The position numbers and the translations under genes were made by a program. Shown piece after piece: positions 1-8,257 of a stretch of 64,000 nucleotides of DNA. The stretch's first letter is position 1. Each line of letters opens with the position of its first letter. The DNA is from Thermohalobaculum sp039821125 (GTDB lineage: Bacteria > Pseudomonadota > Alphaproteobacteria > Rhodobacterales > Rhodobacteraceae), in assembly GCA_039821125.1 (NCBI GenBank), contig JBCBOR010000019.1, forward strand, positions 1-64,000. Reading direction: 5' to 3'. Below the pieces are notes generated by a model. That model was not told the DNA's origin, did no database searches, and was given only the letters and a program-made list of their open reading frames with translations.

Positions 1-624
1 CCCCGCCGCTCCTGCTTTGGCGGCCGCCCCCGCGCCCCCCGCCCGGCCGGGCCCGCCCCGCCCCGGGGGGGGCCCCCCGCCCCCCCCCCCGCCGGGGCGG
101 GGTGGGGTGCGCCCGTCCCCCACCGTTCTGGAAGCATCGCGCGGTGGGGGCGATCTCACGCAACACCCTCAAATTTCATCGAATTTTAAGCATATCGGCG
201 CATAGATCGCCCTGCATGCCGGGGGCGGTGAGAGCCGTCTCCCGAAAGATCGATCACCCAGAAGTCCGGCAGTCGGTGCCTCAGACGGTTGGCTCGGGCG
301 TTCGCGCAAGCGGCGTCTTCACCTTCCCAGGCCCCATGGGCTCGTGCGCGAGCCCGAAGTCGTGGCAGCGCTGTTACGTCGCTTTTGCCTGACCCGCCGA
401 TCCAGATGTTTGGCCGCGTTTGAAAGGCCGAACCGGACAAACAGGGGCCACACCGGCCCACCCATCCCGAGACACCCCGCATGCGTGCAGACGCTCCCGG
501 ATCACATCCGGAGCGACGTGCGCGCACATTCTTGCGTCCCGACACGAAACAACTTGAAGCGGCGCGGTCGGGCTGGTCTCCTTCCGCCGTTCATCACACG
601 CACATTCACGGAAGGAATTGATCC
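1..624. other. Gene-free leader with a pure G/C tract
   Basis: No convincing gene is seen before the start codon at 625. Bases 19-102 contain only G and C, including runs of about 11 C (80-90) and 8 G (65-72). Short open frames cross this tract, but they are low-complexity Pro/Gly/Arg strings without ribosome binding sites. Bases 110-600 have ordinary composition for the window and only overlapping shadow frames. The tract could be a real low-complexity spacer, or an assembly or read artefact close to a contig end. Confidence 0.6.
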
Positions 625-1431
625 ATGGGATCGCAAAGCGAAGTCGAGAAAATCGCGCTGTATCTGAACCTTGCCTATAACAAGCTTCGCAAAGACGGCG
701 GCAGTCTGAAGTTTCTGACCGGAGACACCAGCAAGACGGTTGCGGTCAGCGGCGGCTCCGAGAACCAGGAAACCCAGGTTATGTCGTTCAAGAGCGCGAT
801 CTGGATCGCCAACAACGATGATGGCATCACGACGACGATGCGCGACTTCTGCGAGGCCATGGAGGTCAAGAACGCACAACAACTGATCGACCATGTCGAG
901 GCCTACGCCACTCGGGTGCTGGAGTACAACACACACACCAAGACGGCCGCCTTCCGCGCAACGGCCATGCCGGTCCACGGCAATGTTCTGGCCGCGCTGA
1001 TTGGCAAAGAAGACTGCACGCTGCCCTCCCAGATCAAGGCCTGCGAGGCGGTCGATACCACCAAGCTGCGTGTGTCGAACGCGGCAAGCCTCAGCAAACA
1101 CACGCTGGGCGGAGCGGCCCCGAAGACCTCGGGCGTCGTCTTCGTGCATGGGACGTACGATTCGACCAACACCCACACCAATATGCATGCCGAGCAGAAG
1201 CTGCTGGCGGCACTCGCAACGGTGGAGCCTGAGACGCAGGGGCGGATCTATGTCGGCGGATGCAAGGCGCCTTGCTCGGTCTGCGGCGGAGTTCTCGACA
1301 AGATCAAACTCAAGGTGCCGCAGCTGGCGTACACGAACCCGCAGATGGCCGAAGCGCGCAGCGATGCGGGATTGTCGGCCTACACGGCCAGCAATATTCG
1401 CGAGCTGGACGTCGCGAAGTATTTTCCCTGA
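625..1431 (+). CDS. Deaminase-superfamily protein with HAE...PCxxC zinc motif
   Basis: 268 aa. The C-terminal half carries the zinc signature of the cytidine deaminase-like fold: His188-Ala-Glu190, then Cys217-x-x-Cys220 inside GGCKAPCSVC. In this fold His and the two Cys bind zinc and Glu shuttles protons. The spacing and the GCK-x-PC-x-x-C context look more like the toxin or nucleic-acid editing deaminases (for example OTT_1508-like) than like housekeeping Cdd or TadA; that placement is inference. Residues 1-150 match nothing I recognise. There is no signal peptide, membrane segment or toxin-delivery domain. ATG 625 follows a GGAAGGA ribosome site by about 8 nt. The gene stands alone: the next gene is convergent and there is no evident immunity partner. 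Confidence 0.8.
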   Translation: MGSQSEVEKIALYLNLAYNKLRKDGGSLKFLTGDTSKTVAVSGGSENQETQVMSFKSAIWIANNDDGITTTMRDFCEAMEVKNAQQLIDHVEAYATRVLEYNTHTKTAAFRATAMPVHGNVLAALIGKEDCTLPSQIKACEAVDTTKLRVSNAASLSKHTLGGAAPKTSGVVFVHGTYDSTNTHTNMHAEQKLLAALATVEPETQGRIYVGGCKAPCSVCGGVLDKIKLKVPQLAYTNPQMAEARSDAGLSAYTASNIRELDVAKYFP

Positions 1432-1499
1432 CCGATGGGGCGCGGCACAGCGGTCATACCCGTGCCGCGCCCTGGTCATCGGAAGCCGGGAAGGCCGGA

Positions 1500-2099
1500 T
1501 TACTCCGGCCAGCCACCCGCGCGCATCTCGGTGTTGATCACGAGGCGGATGTGGTCCGAGGTCAGCGGGGCGAACATGCCAAGCCCGAACTCGGAGCGCA
1601 GGATGTCCCCGGTGGCGCGCACGCCGAGCCATTCTCCCTCGTAGTAGGGGATAAACGCGCCGAGCGGGTGCTTGCCCTCGTGCACCAGTTCAGCGTCGAG
1701 CACGACCTCTTTGGTCACGCCCTTGATGGTCAGATTGCCGGTGATCTGCAGGCCCTTGGGCCCGGTCTGCACCGCGCCGGTCGAGGTGAACGTGATCTCG
1801 GGATGGGCCGAGACCTCGAAGAAGTCGGCGTTCTTCAGGTGGTCATCCAGCGCGGTGACGCCGGTGTTGATGCTGTCGGCTGAAATGGTCACCGAGATCC
1901 TGGTCTCGCCCACGGCGTCTTTCTTGAAGTCGGCGGTGCCGGACACACCGTCCCAGCGGCCCGATTGTTCGGAGACACCGGCGTGGTTCCAGAAGAACCG
2001 CACATCGGTGTGGCCGGGGTCGAGATGATAGGTCTCGGCCCACGCGGCGGGTGCGCTCAGCGCCGCGAGCGCGGCCATGGCGAGGAGGAGCTTGCGCAT
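1500..2099 (-). CDS. YceI family periplasmic protein
   Basis: 199 aa with a clear Sec signal peptide (about residues 1-21, cleavage after AAWA), followed by a YceI domain that begins YHLDPGHTDVRFFWNHAGVS. YceI proteins are lipocalin-like beta barrels that bind polyisoprenoid or amphiphilic ligands in the periplasm; the ligand here is not predictable. Length fits the family. The start is supported by AAAGGA upstream. It is divergent from the DUF3422 gene across 215 bp and convergent with the deaminase gene, so it is probably transcribed alone. Confidence 0.92.
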   Translation of the reverse strand: MRKLLLAMAALAALSAPAAWAETYHLDPGHTDVRFFWNHAGVSEQSGRWDGVSGTADFKKDAVGETRISVTISADSINTGVTALDDHLKNADFFEVSAHPEITFTSTGAVQTGPKGLQITGNLTIKGVTKEVVLDAELVHEGKHPLGAFIPYYEGEWLGVRATGDILRSEFGLGMFAPLTSDHIRLVINTEMRAGGWPE

Positions 2100-2314
2100 A
2101 TCTTAATCCTTTGTCTCGTATCAGCGGCGATGCGCCGGGATGGCCCGGCCTTGATGGCGTCACAGATAGCGGGCCACACGGCCCCAGCCCATGGGGGTAT
2201 CGCACAAGAGAGTTTTGCCATCGTCGCAACAATTTGTGAGAGCGGCGCGGCCGACCGGCACCCCGCGACGGTATCGCGCGGCGCGGCCCGGTATGATCGG
2301 GATATTGTCATGTC

Positions 2315-3625
2315 ATGAGATTCGAGAACCACCCGCAGCGCCTGGCGCTGACCAATGAATTGCATGCGCGCCCGTTCCAGCCGATGGCAGCGCCGGGCCG
2401 GGTTCTGCTTGTCGCGATCAAACAGCCCACCGGCGCGGCGGAGCGCGACGCTCAGGCCGATATCGACCACCTGCTGGAGCTGCTGGACCGGCACGGAGCG
2501 CCGCATCCGGCGCCAAATGCCAGCCACCACAGCGTCGATCTTGGCCCGACCTTCCTGAAATGGGAGCGGCATACCGAGTTTGTCTCGTACACGCTCTATC
2601 AGGCAGGGGAAGGGGAGAGGGCCTTCGATACCGACCTGCTGGATCATCTGCCCGAGGACTGGCTCGAGCGTGGCCCGGGCAAGGTGCTTGCGGCCATTCA
2701 GGTCGATCTCATCACGGCCGAGCACGAGGCCGGTGCGGTGGCGACCCTGTCCGGCTGGTTCCGCAACAGCTTTGTCTCGGAAAGTCTGGCGGCGGCCTGG
2801 GTGCTGGAACGCTCGGCCATGATTACAGGGGATTTCCGGATCCACAAACAGGGGCTGACCCGCTTTGGCATGGTGATCTTCAAGGAGGTCGGCCAGCGCC
2901 GGATCGGGCGCGTCTGCCAGCGGCTGCTGGAGATCGAGGTCTATCGCAGCCTTGCCATGCTGGCCCTACCGATCGCCCGGCGCACAATGCATCGCCTGAC
3001 CGAGATCGAGCTGGCGCTGAGCGAGCTGATCGGTCAGGTCTCGCTCGACGAAAGCGAGGCTCCGGAGAGCATGCTGCTGGCGGATCTGACCGAGATGTCC
3101 GCCGAAATCGAAGCCCTGGCCGCCGATGCAGCGTTCCGGTTTGGTGCAGGTTCGGCCTATGAAAGCATCGTTCACGAACGCATCGAGATGCTGGGGGAGG
3201 AGCGCGTCGAGGGCCGCCAGCAGTTTCGCGAGTTCATGTTGCGCCGGTTCGACCCGGCCATGCGTACGGTCCATGCCGCGCAGCGGCGTCTGGGTGATTT
3301 GTCGGCCCGGGCCTCGCGTGCGGCCGAGCTGCTGCGCACCCGGGTCAACGTGGTGCTGGAGGCGCAGAACCAGAAGCTGCTGGAGAGCATGGATCGCCGC
3401 GCAGCGCTGCAGCTGAGACTGCAAGCGACGGTCGAAGGCCTGTCCGTCGTGGCAATCAGTTACTACGCCGTCAGCCTGGCGGGCTATGCGCTGGCGCCGT
3501 TTGCCGACACGCTGGGCGTTGACAAGACGACCCTTACAGCGCTGGCGACGGTGCCGGTGATCGGCGCTGTCTGGTGGCTGATCAACCGCAGGCGCAGACG
3601 GCTGGAGGGATCCGGCGGGTACTGA
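2315..3625 (+). CDS. DUF3422 family membrane protein
   Basis: 436 aa. The N-terminus ENHPQRLALTNELHARPF is the typical opening of DUF3422 proteins, which occur widely in proteobacteria without an assigned function. Most of the chain is predicted soluble and helical (coiled-coil-like around residues 230-370). Two hydrophobic segments lie near the C-terminus (about 375-395 and 405-422), followed by an Arg-rich tail, so it is likely anchored in the inner membrane with the large domain in the cytoplasm. Start ATG 2315 gives the conserved N-terminus. Function unknown. Confidence 0.88.
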   Translation: MRFENHPQRLALTNELHARPFQPMAAPGRVLLVAIKQPTGAAERDAQADIDHLLELLDRHGAPHPAPNASHHSVDLGPTFLKWERHTEFVSYTLYQAGEGERAFDTDLLDHLPEDWLERGPGKVLAAIQVDLITAEHEAGAVATLSGWFRNSFVSESLAAAWVLERSAMITGDFRIHKQGLTRFGMVIFKEVGQRRIGRVCQRLLEIEVYRSLAMLALPIARRTMHRLTEIELALSELIGQVSLDESEAPESMLLADLTEMSAEIEALAADAAFRFGAGSAYESIVHERIEMLGEERVEGRQQFREFMLRRFDPAMRTVHAAQRRLGDLSARASRAAELLRTRVNVVLEAQNQKLLESMDRRAALQLRLQATVEGLSVVAISYYAVSLAGYALAPFADTLGVDKTTLTALATVPVIGAVWWLINRRRRRLEGSGGY

Positions 3626-3688
3626 CGCCCACGCCGAAGGCCCGCAAGTCAAAGGGTGCGATACGGTCGGCGGACCGACCGATGACGC

Positions 3689-4105
3689 TTATTCCTGAGA
3701 GCGCAGCCCCATCCGGCCAGCGACCATGTCGCGGACCTCGGAGTTTTCCGCGGCCTTGTCGCGTTGCTCGGAGGCTGCCAGTTGCTCGTCGTTCAGGACG
3801 ACCGAGCGCTTGGACACTGCGCGGTTCAGGATCGAGGCGTTCAGATCCGCCTCGCGCTGCATTCGATGGCCGCGGAACCACATCCAGATCAGGCCGCCCA
3901 GCAGAACCAGCATCACGGCCACAAAGGCCAGATCGCTGTTGTTCACACCGGGGATCATCTCAGGGATTGCCGCCGCCGCCGGTGCCTGTTCCACCGGCTC
4001 GGGATCGCTCAGCACCGATCCTTGTGCTTGGGCCAGAACCGGGAGCGTTGCCACCAAGAAGGCCGTCGTCGCTCCAACATACAGCTGGCGTGTAGTCTCA
4101 AGCAT
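3689..4105 (-). CDS. Small exported/membrane protein coupled to ubiA
   Basis: 138 aa. It starts with a signal-like segment (about residues 8-27, ending in AQA), then a Pro/Ala-rich stretch, then a transmembrane helix near 60-80 (LAFVAVMLVLLGGLIWMWF) and a charged C-terminal tail of about 55 residues. I do not recognise a domain. The ATG at 4105 overlaps the ubiA stop in a TAATG junction, which indicates translational coupling. An in-frame GTG at 4123 lies inside ubiA and is less likely. A link to quinone biosynthesis is possible only by context. Confidence 0.75.
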   Translation of the reverse strand: MLETTRQLYVGATTAFLVATLPVLAQAQGSVLSDPEPVEQAPAAAAIPEMIPGVNNSDLAFVAVMLVLLGGLIWMWFRGHRMQREADLNASILNRAVSKRSVVLNDEQLAASEQRDKAAENSEVRDMVAGRMGLRSQE

Positions 4106-5055
4106 TACATCACCGTGTCGCACATAATTCCTGCCAACAGCACCAAACCTGCCGACCGGTTAGACCGGAACAGTGCAAGGCACTGGGCCGGATCGTCGAT
4201 GTCGAGGGCCGAGGTTTGCCATGCCAAATGCACGAACAAGCCGATTGCTCCCAAAACACCAATCCACCCACCACCTGCTGTTATAACCGCTAATGCGGCG
4301 AAAATCAGAACAAGGCCGGAAAAAATCCAAAGCATTTGTTTGGTGTTCTCACCAAAAAGCCGGGCGGTGGAGCGCACGCCGATCAGAGCGTCGTCCTCGC
4401 GGTCCTGATGATCATATATTGTGTCATAGTGCAGCGTCCACGCTATACCTGACAGATAGAGGCACAGGGACGGGAAGTTGACCTCGCCGGTTTTCGCCGT
4501 CCACAGCAGCAGCGCACCCCAGTTGAAGGCCAGCCCGAGGAAGACCTGCGGCCACCATGTAAACCTTTTGGCGAAGGGATAGACCGCAACAAGCGCCAAA
4601 GACGCAATACCCAGCAGAATCGCTGTCATGTTGAATGTCAGCAGAATCAGGAAGGCCAGCAGCGCCTGCAGGCACATCCAGATCAGGGCGCCAAGCGGCG
4701 TGACCTGCCCCGACGGCAGCGGGCGCGAGCGGGTTCGCGCAACCTCGCCGTCGATATGCCGGTCGGTGTGGTCGTTCCACGTACATCCCGCACCGCGCAT
4801 CAGAAACGCGCCTATGGCTGACCCTGCGAACAGCCAGAGATCGCTCCACGCCCAGCCCTGATGCACGATCGCCAAGCCGATCGCCCACCAGCACGGGATC
4901 AGCAGCAGCCAGGTGCCTGCCGGGCGGTCTGCGCGGCTCAGCCGCAGCCACGGGCGCGACCACGACGGGCAATAGGCATCGACCCAGTTGCGCTCGGTCG
5001 CGTCGTGCACTCTTCCATCAGCGGGCGGTGCGCTGTTATGTCCGGTCCCTGTCAT
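4105..5055 (-). CDS. ubiA: 4-hydroxybenzoate polyprenyltransferase
   Basis: 316 aa UbiA-family integral membrane prenyltransferase. It attaches the polyprenyl tail to 4-hydroxybenzoate in ubiquinone biosynthesis. The first Asp-rich motif is NDHTDRHID (94-102) and the second is DHQDREDD (215-222); both bind Mg-diphosphate. About eight hydrophobic helices follow. The annotated ATG (5055) lies only 11 bp from the divergent rsmE ATG and lacks a clear ribosome site. An internal GTG at 5010 would give the usual shorter N-terminus, so the start is uncertain. It is coupled to the small membrane protein downstream. Confidence 0.93.
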   Translation of the reverse strand: MTGTGHNSAPPADGRVHDATERNWVDAYCPSWSRPWLRLSRADRPAGTWLLLIPCWWAIGLAIVHQGWAWSDLWLFAGSAIGAFLMRGAGCTWNDHTDRHIDGEVARTRSRPLPSGQVTPLGALIWMCLQALLAFLILLTFNMTAILLGIASLALVAVYPFAKRFTWWPQVFLGLAFNWGALLLWTAKTGEVNFPSLCLYLSGIAWTLHYDTIYDHQDREDDALIGVRSTARLFGENTKQMLWIFSGLVLIFAALAVITAGGGWIGVLGAIGLFVHLAWQTSALDIDDPAQCLALFRSNRSAGLVLLAGIMCDTVM

Positions 5056-5066
5056 CGGGAGGGTCT

Positions 5067-5804
5067 ATGCCACAGGCAGACGCGAAAATCAGGCTGCACA
5101 TCGACGCGCCTCTCAGCGAGGGGGCGGCGATCGCTCTGTCTCGGGATCAGGCCCACTACCTCTTCAGCGTCATGCGCCGCAGCGTGGGCGATGCGGTGCT
5201 GGTATTCAACAGACGGGATGGCGAATGGCGTGCCCACGTGGTCGAGGCGGGCAAGCGCGCCGGGGTCCTGCATGCAGCAGCACAAACCCGGGAGCAGGCC
5301 GAGGGGCCGGATCTCTGGCTCTGTTTCGCCCCGATCAAAAAGGCCCGCACGGATTTCATTGCCGAGAAGGCCTGCGAGATGGGCTGCACGCGGCTGGTAC
5401 CGGTCTTTACCCGCCATACGAACGCCGACCGCGTCCGGGTCGATCGTCTCCGCGCCCATGCGGTAGAGGCCGCCGAGCAATGCGGCCTGCTGTCGGTGCC
5501 GGAGGTGGTGGAGCCGGTCTCGCTCGACGCGCTGCTGGCCGACTGGCCCGGCGACCGGGCGCTGATGTTCTGCGATGAAAGCGGCGCGGGCGCCCCGGCA
5601 GCGGAGGTTCTGCGCAAGGCGGGTCCGGGTCCGTGGGCGGTGCTGATCGGCCCGGAAGGCGGCTTTGCCGCTGAGGAGGCAGCGCGCCTGACCGCCCTGC
5701 CCTATGCCCATGCGGTCTCGCTCGGGCCGCGGATCCTGCGCGCCGATACCGCCGCGGTGGCAGCGCTCGCGGTCTGGCAAACCGTGCTCGGCGACTGGAC
5801 CTGA
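5067..5804 (+). CDS. rsmE: 16S rRNA (uracil(1498)-N(3))-methyltransferase
   Basis: 245 aa. RsmE methylates U1498 of 16S rRNA using S-adenosylmethionine and belongs to the SPOUT knotted-fold family. The C-terminal knot signatures are visible: VLIGPEGGF and the family-typical LGPRILRADTAAVAAL. The N-terminal part (about 1-70) is the PUA-like RNA-binding domain. ATG 5067 is preceded by GGGAGG at good spacing and is preferred over a GTG at 5028 inside the ubiA 5' end. It is divergent from ubiA and followed 13 bp later by a membrane protein gene. Confidence 0.95.
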   Translation: MPQADAKIRLHIDAPLSEGAAIALSRDQAHYLFSVMRRSVGDAVLVFNRRDGEWRAHVVEAGKRAGVLHAAAQTREQAEGPDLWLCFAPIKKARTDFIAEKACEMGCTRLVPVFTRHTNADRVRVDRLRAHAVEAAEQCGLLSVPEVVEPVSLDALLADWPGDRALMFCDESGAGAPAAEVLRKAGPGPWAVLIGPEGGFAAEEAARLTALPYAHAVSLGPRILRADTAAVAALAVWQTVLGDWT

Positions 5805-5817
5805 GGGGCCGGGGCGC

Positions 5818-6384
5818 ATGAGCTTCAACCCCAACGCGGCCAAGCACCTGCGGCCCTATGCCGAGCCGGTGCTGTTCGGCATCCTCGGCGCATTCGGGCT
5901 CTACAAGGGCGTGGATCTCCTTTGGCGCGGCGCGTGGTTTGGCCTCGTGCCGACGATCCTCGGCGCGATTGCAGCGCTGGTCGCGGTCGCCGCGGCGCAG
6001 AAATTGCTGGTTGCCAAGCGGAGCGGTCGCGACGGGCCGGGCATCGTGCTGATCGATGAGGGGCGGATCAGCTTTTTCGGCCCGTTCGGCGGCGCGGTCA
6101 TGACGCTCGACGATCTCACCTCAGTCGAGATCACGATCGCCAGCGGCCCCGGCGGTACGGCATCGCCCTACTGGGTGCTCGGCGATCTGACAGGCGCCGT
6201 GGTGCACATCCCCTCGACCGCCGAGCATGCCGAAGAACTTGTCGATGCGCTCGGCACCCTGCCCGGATTCGACCGCATGGCGGTCGTCCGTGCGATGGCC
6301 GCTCAAACGCCCGCGCATTACGAGATCTGGCAGCGCCCCGGCTGGCGCGGCCGACCGCGCAGCCACAACGCCGCGCTGCACTAG
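5818..6384 (+). CDS. Membrane protein of unknown function
   Basis: 188 aa from ATG 5818 (MSFNPNAAKHL). Two adjacent hydrophobic segments (about 17-36 and 38-57) form a hairpin membrane anchor, followed by a cytoplasmic beta-rich domain of about 120 residues. I do not recognise the family. It begins 13 bp after rsmE and is probably co-transcribed. Its stop codon shares the palindrome CTAG (6381-6384) with the stop of the convergent downstream gene. Confidence 0.75.
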   Translation: MSFNPNAAKHLRPYAEPVLFGILGAFGLYKGVDLLWRGAWFGLVPTILGAIAALVAVAAAQKLLVAKRSGRDGPGIVLIDEGRISFFGPFGGAVMTLDDLTSVEITIASGPGGTASPYWVLGDLTGAVVHIPSTAEHAEELVDALGTLPGFDRMAVVRAMAAQTPAHYEIWQRPGWRGRPRSHNAALH

Positions 6385-6785
6385 TCCCCGGCGTCGCCCG
6401 ACCCGGCACGGATACCGGCGACCCAACGGATCAGGATGAACAGCGCCCATCCCCCAAGACCGAACGACATCAGCAGTGCCCGCTCGACCCCGTCCATGAA
6501 AAACGTCCCGAAGACGATCCCGCCGAGCGCGCCTATCAGTGCCCCGGCGATGGCCCAGACCAGCGCACCGCTTTGGTCCAGAAACCAGAGCCCGATGATC
6601 CCGGCCAGCCCGAACGTGAACGTGAACCCGTAGCAAAGCGTGAGCATGGCGACGCTGGCGTCCGCGGTGACCGTCATCACGCCTTCGCGCGTCGGCTCGG
6701 ACATCCCCGCAACGAGAAAGGCAGCCCCGGTCAACACCAGCGCCAGGATCAGCGGCGCGGCCACCAGGGCCACAGCAAGCCGCAT
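6381..6785 (-). CDS. Four-helix membrane protein of unknown function
   Basis: 134 aa, mostly hydrophobic, with about four transmembrane segments separated by short loops. No recognisable domain. The start at ATG 6785 (MRLAVALVAAP) is preceded by GCAGG at 8-9 nt. Possible upstream GTG codons (6818, 6803) have poorer context. The stop overlaps the stop of the convergent gene through CTAG. The gene is divergent from gcdH across about 175 bp. Confidence 0.7.
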   Translation of the reverse strand: MRLAVALVAAPLILALVLTGAAFLVAGMSEPTREGVMTVTADASVAMLTLCYGFTFTFGLAGIIGLWFLDQSGALVWAIAGALIGALGGIVFGTFFMDGVERALLMSFGLGGWALFILIRWVAGIRAGSGDAGD

Positions 6786-6931
6786 ATAGGAAACCTGCAC
6801 GTCTTTTCCCCGCACCAAAAGTTGTGGTGCTGCCGTTCTCGACCCCCTCGCACCTGTCTGGCAATATAAAATCCAAATTGATTAAAAACAAGCAGAATGC
6901 TGTTTGCCCCGAATTCATGGATTAGATAGTA

Positions 6932-6955
6932 CTCCAGTAGTTGCAAACTCTGGAG
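6932..6955 (+). promoter_or_regulatory. Hairpin overlapping the gcdH ribosome binding site
   Basis: CTCCAG (6932-6937) pairs with CTGGAG (6950-6955), and AGTT (6939-6942) pairs with AACT (6946-6949) around a GCA loop, leaving one bulged T. The 3' arm contains most of the CTGGAGG Shine-Dalgarno sequence of gcdH, so the folded leader would hide it. The pairing is seen in the sequence; a regulatory role (translational or temperature control) is inference. Confidence 0.5.
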
Positions 6956-6961
6956 GCCCGC

Positions 6962-8173
6962 ATGAACGTCGCCCGTCCCGTCACCGCCGCGACCCGGATC
7001 CCTTTCGCCTGGGATGATCCGTTCCGGCTCGAGGACCAGCTGACCGAGGAGGAGCGGATGATCCGCGATACCGCCCGGTCCTATGTCGAGGACAAGCTGA
7101 TGCCGCGGGTGACCAACGCATACGCGACCGAGGCGGTCGAGCCGGAGATCTTCCGCGAGATGGGCGCCTTGGGTCTGCTGGGCGTGACGATCCCCGAAGA
7201 GTATGGCGGGGTCGGCGCGAACTATGTCTCTTATGGTCTCGTCGCGCGTGAGGTCGAGCGTTGCGACAGCGGCTACCGCTCGATGATGTCCGTGCAGTCC
7301 TCGCTGGTGATGTACCCGATCCACGCCTACGGGTCCGAGGAGCAGCGCCAAAAATACCTGCCGGGGCTGGCCTCGGGCGCGTTGATCGGCTGCTTCGGCC
7401 TGACCGAGTCCGATGCCGGATCAGACCCGGCAGGCATGAAAACCCGCGCAACCAAGGTGCAGGGCGGGTATGTCCTGTCCGGCTCGAAGATGTGGATCTC
7501 GAACGCGCCCATCGCCGATGTCTTCGTGGTCTGGGCGAAGTCAGACGCCCATGACGGGGCGATCCGCGGCTTCGTGCTCGAGAAAGGCGCTGCGGGCCTC
7601 TCGGCGCCGAAGATCGGGAACAAGATGAGCCTGCGGGCCTCTGTCACCGGCGAAATCGTCATGGACGGGGTCGAGGTCGGCGAGGATGCGCTGCTGCCAA
7701 ACGTCGAAGGTCTGAAGGGCCCGTTCAGCTGCCTGAACCGGGCGCGCTTCGGCATCTCGTGGGGGAGCATGGGCGCCGCCGAGTTCTGCTGGCACGCGGC
7801 CCGGCAGTATGGCCTCGACCGCAAGCAGTTCGACAAGCCGCTGGCGCAGACCCAGCTTTTCCAGAAGAAGCTGGCCGATATGCAGACCGAGATTGCCCTG
7901 GGGCTTCAGGGGGCTTTGCGCGTCGGACGGCTGATGGATGAAGGCGGCTTTGCGCCCGAGATGATCTCGATCGTCAAGCGCAACAATTGCGGCAAGGCGC
8001 TGGACGTGGCGCGGATGGCGCGGGACATGCACGGTGGGAACGGGATCAGTCTCGAGTTCCACGTCATCCGGCATGCGATGAACCTCGAGACGGTGAACAC
8101 CTACGAGGGCACGCATGATGTCCACGCGCTGATTCTCGGCCGGGCGCAAACCGGGCTGCAGGCCTTCTTCTGA
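6962..8173 (+). CDS. gcdH: Glutaryl-CoA dehydrogenase
   Basis: 403 aa acyl-CoA dehydrogenase. It oxidises and decarboxylates glutaryl-CoA to crotonyl-CoA in lysine, tryptophan and aromatic breakdown, passing electrons to ETF. The order is N-terminal helical domain, middle beta domain (CFGLTESDAGSDP is the FAD/substrate motif) and C-terminal FAD-binding helices. The C-terminal NTYEGTHDVHALILG with catalytic Glu382 is the hallmark that separates GcdH from other acyl-CoA dehydrogenases. ATG 6962 follows CTGGAGG. The ETF-QO gene lies about 2.4 kb downstream, in line with the electron route. A hairpin repeat follows the stop by 7 bp. Confidence 0.96.
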   Translation: MNVARPVTAATRIPFAWDDPFRLEDQLTEEERMIRDTARSYVEDKLMPRVTNAYATEAVEPEIFREMGALGLLGVTIPEEYGGVGANYVSYGLVAREVERCDSGYRSMMSVQSSLVMYPIHAYGSEEQRQKYLPGLASGALIGCFGLTESDAGSDPAGMKTRATKVQGGYVLSGSKMWISNAPIADVFVVWAKSDAHDGAIRGFVLEKGAAGLSAPKIGNKMSLRASVTGEIVMDGVEVGEDALLPNVEGLKGPFSCLNRARFGISWGSMGAAEFCWHAARQYGLDRKQFDKPLAQTQLFQKKLADMQTEIALGLQGALRVGRLMDEGGFAPEMISIVKRNNCGKALDVARMARDMHGGNGISLEFHVIRHAMNLETVNTYEGTHDVHALILGRAQTGLQAFF

Positions 8174-8180
8174 CACGAAA

Positions 8181-8202
8181 GGTGCGTCACGGACGCACCC
8201 TA
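8181..8202 (+). repeat. 3'-end hairpin repeat, copy 1
   Basis: GGTGCGTC-ACG-GACGCACC followed by CTAC, 7 bp after the gcdH stop. It is one base shorter on the left arm than the other copies. It is in the same orientation, relative to its gene, as copies downstream of ade, gltB and the TRAP permease. There is no T-tract, so it is terminator-like in structure but not a classical intrinsic terminator. Confidence 0.85.
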
Positions 8203-8257
8203 CACGGCATGGCAAGGGGCTGTCGGGGGGCGGCTCATCACCCACGGGGAGCGGGTT

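Noticed and set aside
344..667. Short frame upstream of and overlapping the deaminase gene start
   Set aside because: Basic, low-complexity translation, no ribosome site, and it overlaps the well-supported start at 625.
6878..6891. FNR-like box TTGAT-TAAA-AACAA upstream of gcdH
   Set aside because: One half-site deviates from ATCAA and the region is AT-rich, so a chance match is likely.
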